Shown piece by piece: positions 59,036 to 64,000 of a stretch of 64,000 nt of DNA. A program made the position numbers and the translations under genes. The notes below the pieces were generated by a model. The model was given only the letters and a program-made list of their open reading frames with translations, was not told where the DNA came from and did not search any database. Source of the stretch: Ancylobacter rudongensis (GTDB lineage Bacteria; Pseudomonadota; Alphaproteobacteria; Rhizobiales; Xanthobacteraceae); contig NZ_FMTP01000003.1 in assembly GCF_900100155.1 (NCBI RefSeq), forward strand, positions 496,001 through 560,000, written 5' to 3'. The stretch's first letter is position 1. The number at the start of each line of letters is the position of its first letter.

Positions 59036-60889
59036 TCAGGCGCCGGCGGCGTCGAGCCGGCGGGTGATCTCCTCGACGGTCACGGGACCGATGATGCGCG
59101 AACCGGGAATCTCGCGGCCCTGCGCATCGACGAGGAACAAAGCGGGCGGGCCGACGATGCGGAACCGCTCCATCAGGGCGCGGGTCTCGGCGTTGGTGTG
59201 GGTCACATCGGCGGTCACTTGCGGCAGATGCGAGAGCCGGGCGCGCAGTTCCGGGCCGGCGAGCACCTGTTCATTCGACCTGCAAACGGAGCACCACGCG
59301 GCGGTGACGTCGACGAGGATGGGCCGGCCGTTGGCGGGCCCGGCGGCCGCCTCGGCCACCGCCCGGTCAAAGCCGTCGGAGGAGGCGACGGTGACGGCGG
59401 TGTCTTCCCCTTGGCTCGCGGCCGGGGCGCTGGCGAAGACCAGCGGACGCAGCGGATCCTGCGCGCCGCCGGCGGCGCCGATGATGAGCGTCGCGCCATA
59501 AAGCGCCGCCGCCATGCCGCCGCCGCGGGCGAGGCGGGCGGCCGCACCGCTCGCCGCGGTGAGGCGGTCAAAGCCGCCGAAGAACGCCGCCGAGCCGACC
59601 AGCAGCACGCCGAGCAGGGCGAGCGTCGCCGGCGGTGGCAGAAGCCGGCCGGCGAGCAGGATGGCGACGGCGAGGAAGACCACGCCGAACAGCTGTTTCG
59701 TGCGCTCCAGCCAGACGCCGCCGCGTGGCAGCAGCGCCGGGCCGAACGCCCCGACCAGCATCAGCGGCAGGCCCATGCCGAGGCCGAGCATGAACAGCGC
59801 GGCCGCGCCGGTGGCAGCATCGCCGGTTGCGGCGGCGTAGAGCATGGCGCCGGCCAGCGGAGGGGTCACGCAGGGCCCGACGATGAGCGCCGAGCCGAAG
59901 CCCACCAACGCCGCGCCACCGAGCGACCCGCCGGTGCCGCGCCCGGTCAGCCGGGCGGAGAGCCCCGCTGGAAGCGCAAGGTCGAACAGGCCGAACATGG
60001 AGAGGGCCAACAGGGTGAAGATCGCGGCGCTCACGCCAAGCGCCAGCGGGGTCTGCAGCGCCGCCTGCAGGCTCGCCCCCGACCAGCCGGCCACCGCGCC
60101 GACCAGCCCATAGGCGCCAGCCATGGCCAGCACATAGGCGCCGGTGAGCACAAGGCTGCGCCGTGCCGTCAACGCTTGGCCCGAACGGGTGAGCATGCCG
60201 GCGAGGATGGGAATCATCGGAAACACGCAGGGCGTGAGTGCCAGCAGCAGGCCGAAGCCAAGAAAGGCCAGCATCGTCCAGCCCAGGCTCCCCTGGAACA
60301 GCGACGCGATGCCGTCGCTTTCGTCGAGCGAAGCGGGCATGGCCGCTGCGCCGGTCGAGGCCACGCTGTTCCGGCCGGACCCATCTGCCGGGGAAGACAT
60401 CAGGCCGGCGGGCGCCTGCTCGATGGCGAGGCTCGCGAGATCGACGAGGCGTGCCTGCGGGGGAAAGCAGATTCCCGTCTCCGAGCAGCCCTGATAGGCG
60501 ACCCTGAGCGTGCCGGTCCCCTCAAGCCCGCCGGCGCTGGCCTCGACATCCCGGGGGAAGATCTGCACGACGCCGAAAGTGGGATCGTCCTTCACCTCGC
60601 CGGCCGGCCGCTCCAGAGGCACGGGCGCGCCGTCGCGCGTTGCCTCCAGGCTGTCGCGATAGAGATAATTGCCGGGTTCGACCGTCCAGCGCAGCAGCAG
60701 CGCGCCGGAGGCCGCGCGCGCGGCCTCAAGCGTGAACGGCTCGCCGGTGGCCGAGGGCGCAAAAAGCGAGGTGAAGCCGGCGGCCTCGGTGGCGCCGGCC
60801 TTCAGGGGCGAAAGGCACGCCAGCGCAAGAACTCCCCAGCGCAGCGCCTTTGCCAGTGAGTGCCCCGTCATCCCGTCTTGCCCTGCCAT
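59036..60889 (-). CDS. dsbD: Thiol:disulfide interchange protein DsbD
   Basis: The 617-residue protein has all three DsbD parts. The periplasmic N-terminal domain carries Cys135 and Cys141 (YQGCSETGICFPP). The membrane part has about eight helices, with redox cysteines in LTPCVFPMIPIL and VGPCVTPPL. The C-terminal thioredoxin domain has Cys533-Ser-Val-Cys536 in AAWCSVCRSNE. DsbD moves electrons from cytosolic thioredoxin to periplasmic partners. I chose the ATG at 60889, with AGGAG 10 nt upstream, over 60907. It heads the operon, next to the 25-bp operator. Confidence 0.93.
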   Translation of the reverse strand: MAGQDGMTGHSLAKALRWGVLALACLSPLKAGATEAAGFTSLFAPSATGEPFTLEAARAASGALLLRWTVEPGNYLYRDSLEATRDGAPVPLERPAGEVKDDPTFGVVQIFPRDVEASAGGLEGTGTLRVAYQGCSETGICFPPQARLVDLASLAIEQAPAGLMSSPADGSGRNSVASTGAAAMPASLDESDGIASLFQGSLGWTMLAFLGFGLLLALTPCVFPMIPILAGMLTRSGQALTARRSLVLTGAYVLAMAGAYGLVGAVAGWSGASLQAALQTPLALGVSAAIFTLLALSMFGLFDLALPAGLSARLTGRGTGGSLGGAALVGFGSALIVGPCVTPPLAGAMLYAAATGDAATGAAALFMLGLGMGLPLMLVGAFGPALLPRGGVWLERTKQLFGVVFLAVAILLAGRLLPPPATLALLGVLLVGSAAFFGGFDRLTAASGAAARLARGGGMAAALYGATLIIGAAGGAQDPLRPLVFASAPAASQGEDTAVTVASSDGFDRAVAEAAAGPANGRPILVDVTAAWCSVCRSNEQVLAGPELRARLSHLPQVTADVTHTNAETRALMERFRIVGPPALFLVDAQGREIPGSRIIGPVTVEEITRRLDAAGA

Positions 60890-60932
60890 CGCGTCACCGC
60901 TCCTCATTCGTCGCGGTGCAGCGCTCTACTCC

Positions 60933-60957
60933 CCACCTTAAGCCAGGCTTAAGGTGG
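60933..60957. promoter_or_regulatory. 25-bp perfect palindrome, operator of the divergent dsbD and two-component genes
   Basis: CCACCTTAAGCC (60933-60944), central A and GGCTTAAGGTGG (60946-60957) are exact inverse halves. Within it, CTTAAG-N5-CTTAAG is the direct-repeat layout of PmrA/QseB-type OmpR regulators; the same bases are also TTAA-N7-TTAA as in CtrA boxes. It is 44 bp from the dsbD start and 47 bp from the regulator start. Confidence 0.8.
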
Positions 60958-61003
60958 CGCCTGATGATGGCCGGCGGCGACAAGCGGAGATGAACAGGGC
61001 GTG

Positions 61004-61666
61004 ATGCGTATTCTTCTGGTCGAGGACGACCCGGTGCTGGCGGATGGAATCCGCGCCGGCCTCGGGCTGGCCGGCCTGACGGTCGACGCCGTGACCAGCG
61101 GCGCCGACGCGCAGGCGGCCCTCGCCGGCTTGCGATTCGACGCCGTCGTGCTCGACCTCATGCTGCCTGATGGCTCGGGGCTGGACGTGCTGGCGGCGTT
61201 GCGGGCGCAGCAGGACGCGACGCCGGTGCTGCTGCTGACGGCTCTGGACGAGACCCCGGACCGCATTCGCGGGCTCGACGCCGGCGCCGACGACTATCTC
61301 GGCAAGCCGTTCGATCTCGACGAACTGGCGGCGCGCCTGCGCGCCCTTGTCCGTCGCGGCGTTGGGCGGGCAAGCCCGCTGCTCACCCATGGTGGCCTCG
61401 CGCTTGACCCCGCCATGCTCTCGGTGAACCTGGATGGCCACGCCGTGCCGGTGTCGCGGCGGGAGTTCGCCGTGCTGTCCATGCTGGTGGAGCGGCCGGG
61501 CGTCATCCGCTCGAAGGGCGAGCTGGAAGAGCGGCTCTATGGCTGGCAGGAGGAGGTGGAGAGCAACACGGTCGAGGTCTATGTGCACAATCTGCGCGCC
61601 AAGCTGGGCCGCGACGTGATCGAAACCGTGCGCGGGCTGGGCTATCGCCTGCGGGTGCCGGCATGA
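61004..61666 (+). CDS. OmpR-family response regulator (QseB/PmrA-like)
   Basis: The 220-residue regulator has a receiver with Asp51 in VVLDLMLPDGSG, acidic pair in LVEDDP and Lys in LGKPFDLDEL, then a winged helix ending EVYVHNLRAKLGRDVIETVRGLGYRL. It belongs to the TctD/QseB/PmrA branch. The kinase overlaps by 4 nt. The palindrome upstream fits autoregulation. A GTG three bases before the ATG is an alternative start. Confidence 0.94.
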   Translation: MRILLVEDDPVLADGIRAGLGLAGLTVDAVTSGADAQAALAGLRFDAVVLDLMLPDGSGLDVLAALRAQQDATPVLLLTALDETPDRIRGLDAGADDYLGKPFDLDELAARLRALVRRGVGRASPLLTHGGLALDPAMLSVNLDGHAVPVSRREFAVLSMLVERPGVIRSKGELEERLYGWQEEVESNTVEVYVHNLRAKLGRDVIETVRGLGYRLRVPA

Positions 61667-63057
61667 GCTCGTTGCGCCGCCGGCTTTTCCTCATCCTGCT
61701 CGCGGCAACGGGGCTGATCTGGCTGTGCGCCGTCGCCTGGATCAGCATGGGCAGCCGCAGCGAGCTGGAGCATGTGCTCGACACGCGCCTCAAGGAGGCG
61801 GCCCGCATGGTCCATTCGCTCGTGATGGCGGGCGATCCGGTGCAGGGGGCCGAAAAATCGGCCCAAAAGCCGGCCAAAGACCCGCCCGTACAGCCCCGGG
61901 ACCTTGCCGACGCGGTGCCCTCCGAGCCCGGCGGCTATGAGCGCCAGCTGTCCTGCCAGATCTGGTCGTTCGACGGCCGGCTCCTTGCCCGCTCCTCCGG
62001 CGCGCCCGACGCGGTGCTCGCCGAGGAGCGGGAAGGCTTCGCCGACCGCGAGGTGGGCGGCGAGACATGGCGCGTCTACACGATCGTCGATCCCGAAAAG
62101 AACGTCCGGGTCGTGGTCGGCGACCGGATCGGCCTGCGCGACCGGCTGGTGCGCGACCTCGTCGCCGGGCTTGCGGCCCCGGCGCTGCTGGCCATGCCGC
62201 TGCTGGGGCTGCTGATCTGGTGGAGCCTGGGGCGGGGCCTGCGCCCGCTCAACCGGGCGGCCGAGCAAATCGCGGCGCGCGAGGGCGAGGACATGCGGCC
62301 GATCCCGCCGGACGGCGCGCCGGATGAAATCCAGCCGCTCATCACGGCCCTGAACGGGCTGTTCGCCAAGGTGGAAGCGGCACGCGCGCATGAGCGCGAC
62401 GTCACCGCCTTCGCCGCGCACGAGCTGCGCACGCCACTGGCCGGGCTGAAGACGCAGGCGCAGGTTGCCCTCGCCGCCGGCGAGACCGGAGTGCGCGAGA
62501 ATGCCCTGCGGCAGATCCTCGTCTCGGTCGACCGGAGCACCCGCCTCGTGCGGCAGCTTCTGGCGCTGGCGCGGCTCGATGCGGGAGCTCCTGTCGATAC
62601 GCGAGACGTCTCGATCGGCGCGCTCATTCGCGACATGGTGGCCGCGGTGCCGCACCCGCCGGAGGTCATCACCGTCATCGACCCCGATCTGGACCCTATG
62701 GTGCGGCAGTTGGACCCCGATACGCTCACTCTCCTGCTGCGCAACCTTCAGGAGAACGCCGTCCAGAACATGACGGCCGGCACCATCCGCTGGCGCGGGG
62801 AGGGGGCGGGCAGGCTGGTGGTGGAGGATGAAGGCCCCGGGATTCCCGCGGAGGAGCTTGGCCTGGTGCGCCAGCGCTTTTACCGCGGGCGCATGACGAC
62901 CGCTGCCGGTTCGGGTCTCGGCCTCGCCATCGCCGACGCCGCTGCCCGTCGGCTCGGTGCTCAGCTCGACATTGCCAACCGCACGGACCGGCCCGGGGTG
63001 CGCGCCAGTGTCGACTTCGGCTCGGGCAGCTGGAGCGCTTCCGCGCCGATCAGGTGA
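61663..63057 (+). CDS. Sensor histidine kinase (QseC-like)
   Basis: The 464-residue kinase has transmembrane helices at about 8-28 and 165-187 flanking a periplasmic domain with one Cys (LSCQIWSFDG). A HAMP linker follows. The H-box is AAHELRTPLAG with His253; N-box NLQENAVQN and G-boxes EDEGPGIP and GSGLGLAI follow. The sensed signal is unknown; because the system faces a thiol-redox operon, an envelope redox or stress signal is a plausible guess. The stop is 43 bp from the convergent acyltransferase gene. Confidence 0.92.
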   Translation: MSSLRRRLFLILLAATGLIWLCAVAWISMGSRSELEHVLDTRLKEAARMVHSLVMAGDPVQGAEKSAQKPAKDPPVQPRDLADAVPSEPGGYERQLSCQIWSFDGRLLARSSGAPDAVLAEEREGFADREVGGETWRVYTIVDPEKNVRVVVGDRIGLRDRLVRDLVAGLAAPALLAMPLLGLLIWWSLGRGLRPLNRAAEQIAAREGEDMRPIPPDGAPDEIQPLITALNGLFAKVEAARAHERDVTAFAAHELRTPLAGLKTQAQVALAAGETGVRENALRQILVSVDRSTRLVRQLLALARLDAGAPVDTRDVSIGALIRDMVAAVPHPPEVITVIDPDLDPMVRQLDPDTLTLLLRNLQENAVQNMTAGTIRWRGEGAGRLVVEDEGPGIPAEELGLVRQRFYRGRMTTAAGSGLGLAIADAAARRLGAQLDIANRTDRPGVRASVDFGSGSWSASAPIR

Positions 63058-63100
63058 ATCCACCCGATCGGGAAAGGGCGCTGGAGCCCGGCGCGAGGCG

Positions 63101-64000
63101 CTACTTGATGGCGGCGAGTTCTTGGTCGATCGCGGCCATCAGGCCGGGAAGGGCAAGGTCGGCACCGTGTCCACTGATGTGGTTGCTGTCGAAGTAAAGA
63201 GGGCGAGCGTCGATCGACACCCGACATGCGCCCTCCTGCGCGGCCGGGCACAGCGCGGCGGCCGGCTGATAGAACCGGACATCGGGCACCAGGCTCTCCA
63301 GGGTCCGGAAACGCGCCATGGCCTCGCGGTCAATCACCGGCCGCTGGGCGAGGTCCGTCCACGCCTGGCCGTGCAGGCGTCGCGCCTGCAGCTCGCGCGG
63401 CACGTCCCAGGGCATGGATGGGAACGGGCCGACGACGATCACCTTTTTGCCCGCCTGCCGGTACAGCTCGATTTCCTCGGCCATCTTTTTGGCGGCGCCG
63501 TCGAGGAACGCGCAGTCCGCTAGCGCCGCCCGGCCGGTTCTGGAGCCCTCGCAATCCAGATGGCCCTGCCAGGCCGCGCCGATCACCACGATCTTGATGT
63601 CTGGATTGGCCAGAATGTAGTCACGCGCCCGCGCATGAAAGACATTGCAGCTGTCCCCCGGTGTCTCGATGCTGGCAAAGGGAAGGCACGCATTCCAGAG
63701 AAAGGGCTGGACGCGGTAGGTCGAGCCGGGATCGTGCTTCAGTTTTTCCGACAGCCGCCAGAACATTTCCTTGCCGTGACTGTCACCGAGATAGGCGACA
63801 ATCGGGCTGGCCGGTGCTGCCGCGCCGATGATGCAGTAATCATCGAACGTGTCCGGCAGCACATTGCCGCAACTGTCGCGCATCGGGCTGATGTCGATCT
63901 GGCCGGCAGCCAGGAGCTGCCCCTGCGCGTCCAGCCGCCACCAGGCGCCCCTGGTGATGTGAAGTCCAAGTCCCGCCGCGGCAAACAGGCAGATTCCGGT
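63101..64000 (-). CDS. Acyltransferase-3 with C-terminal SGNH hydrolase domain, partial
   Basis: The frame is open to the right edge, so the N-terminal membrane part is missing. The visible 299 residues start with the last membrane helix (ICLFAAAGLGLHI) and contain a periplasmic SGNH domain: GDS motif in AYLGDSHGKEM, block with VVIGAAWQGHL, and the catalytic Asp/His in FDSNHISGHG. Such fusions O-acetylate LPS or other surface polysaccharides. An internal ATG at 63883 would miss the membrane domain and is not the true start. Confidence 0.88.
   Translation of the reverse strand, partial: TGICLFAAAGLGLHITRGAWWRLDAQGQLLAAGQIDISPMRDSCGNVLPDTFDDYCIIGAAAPASPIVAYLGDSHGKEMFWRLSEKLKHDPGSTYRVQPFLWNACLPFASIETPGDSCNVFHARARDYILANPDIKIVVIGAAWQGHLDCEGSRTGRAALADCAFLDGAAKKMAEEIELYRQAGKKVIVVGPFPSMPWDVPRELQARRLHGQAWTDLAQRPVIDREAMARFRTLESLVPDVRFYQPAAALCPAAQEGACRVSIDARPLYFDSNHISGHGADLALPGLMAAIDQELAAIK

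Noticed and set aside
60938-60952. CtrA box (TTAA-N7-TTAA) as the sole reading of the dsbD palindrome
   Set aside because: The bases fit, but the perfect 25-bp palindrome next to an autoregulated OmpR-type gene fits a local regulator better. CtrA binding remains possible and is mentioned as an alternative.
63101-63883. A complete 260-residue SGNH hydrolase starting at 63883
   Set aside because: The frame stays open to the window edge and the added residues form a membrane helix, so this is the C-terminal part of a larger acyltransferase.

Overview
The window is a contiguous piece of a GC-rich alphaproteobacterial chromosome. The gene set and order (rph-hrcA-grpE, hisB-DUF2628-hisH-hisA-hisF-hisE, hslV/hslU, Tim44-like/secB, dnaQ-coaE-aroE-maf-ppsR, hemE-hemJ-rho, mnmE-mnmG-rsmG-parA-parB-holA-lptE-leuS, fused cysNC) fit the Hyphomicrobiales. 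A Xanthobacteraceae relative (Ancylobacter, Starkeya, Xanthobacter type) is my best guess, but it is an inference from synteny without any search. Most genes are core genes in tight operons with ATGA or GTGA overlaps.

Layout. 1-9.3 kb: rdgB (edge), rph, hrcA, grpE, an exported unknown protein, alkB, coaA and the histidine operon. 9.4-13.6 kb: an MFS transporter and hslV-DUF2157-hslU. 13.9-16.9 kb: Xre regulator, Smr protein, MltA, Tim44-like protein. 17.4-21.5 kb: secB and the reverse-strand operon ppsR-maf-aroE-coaE-dnaQ. 21.5-33.8 kb: the replication and segregation neighbourhood, with hemE, hemJ, rho, mnmE, mnmG, rsmG, parA and parB. 33.8-42.3 kb: holA, lptE, leuS, a YggS protein, an acyltransferase and a yeiH-lysR pair. 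42.3-43.5 kb: a gene-free stretch of palindromic repeats, followed by tRNA-Thr. 43.7-49.2 kb: htpX, sdhAF4, an OmpR-type regulator with a cNMP-binding protein and arfB, an L,D-transpeptidase, three small exported proteins and tRNA-Leu. 49.3-52.1 kb: cysD-cysNC. 52.4-57.5 kb: a 1315-residue autotransporter and an AraC/GyrI regulator. 57.7-63.1 kb: a dsbD-dsbA-L,D-transpeptidase operon divergent from a two-component system. The right edge cuts an acyltransferase with an SGNH domain.

The most informative signals are non-coding. Five parS-like sites (core GTTTCACGTGAAAC) lie at 13.66, 23.22, 29.22, 29.26 and 31.40 kb around parAB, so this is the origin-proximal part of the chromosome. Two intergenic regions compete as oriC: ppsR-hemE (21.54-21.87 kb), favoured by synteny with Caulobacter and by the switch in gene orientation, and 25.35-25.58 kb, favoured by an A+T-rich segment, a perfect TTATCCACA box and a second near-perfect box. 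A 25-bp perfect palindrome sits almost centrally between the divergent dsbD operon and the two-component genes and looks like their shared operator. I found no clearly new multi-gene system. The redox/peptidoglycan operon with its palindrome and the origin region are the places most worth following up. No rRNA, CRISPR array, insertion sequence or prophage is seen.
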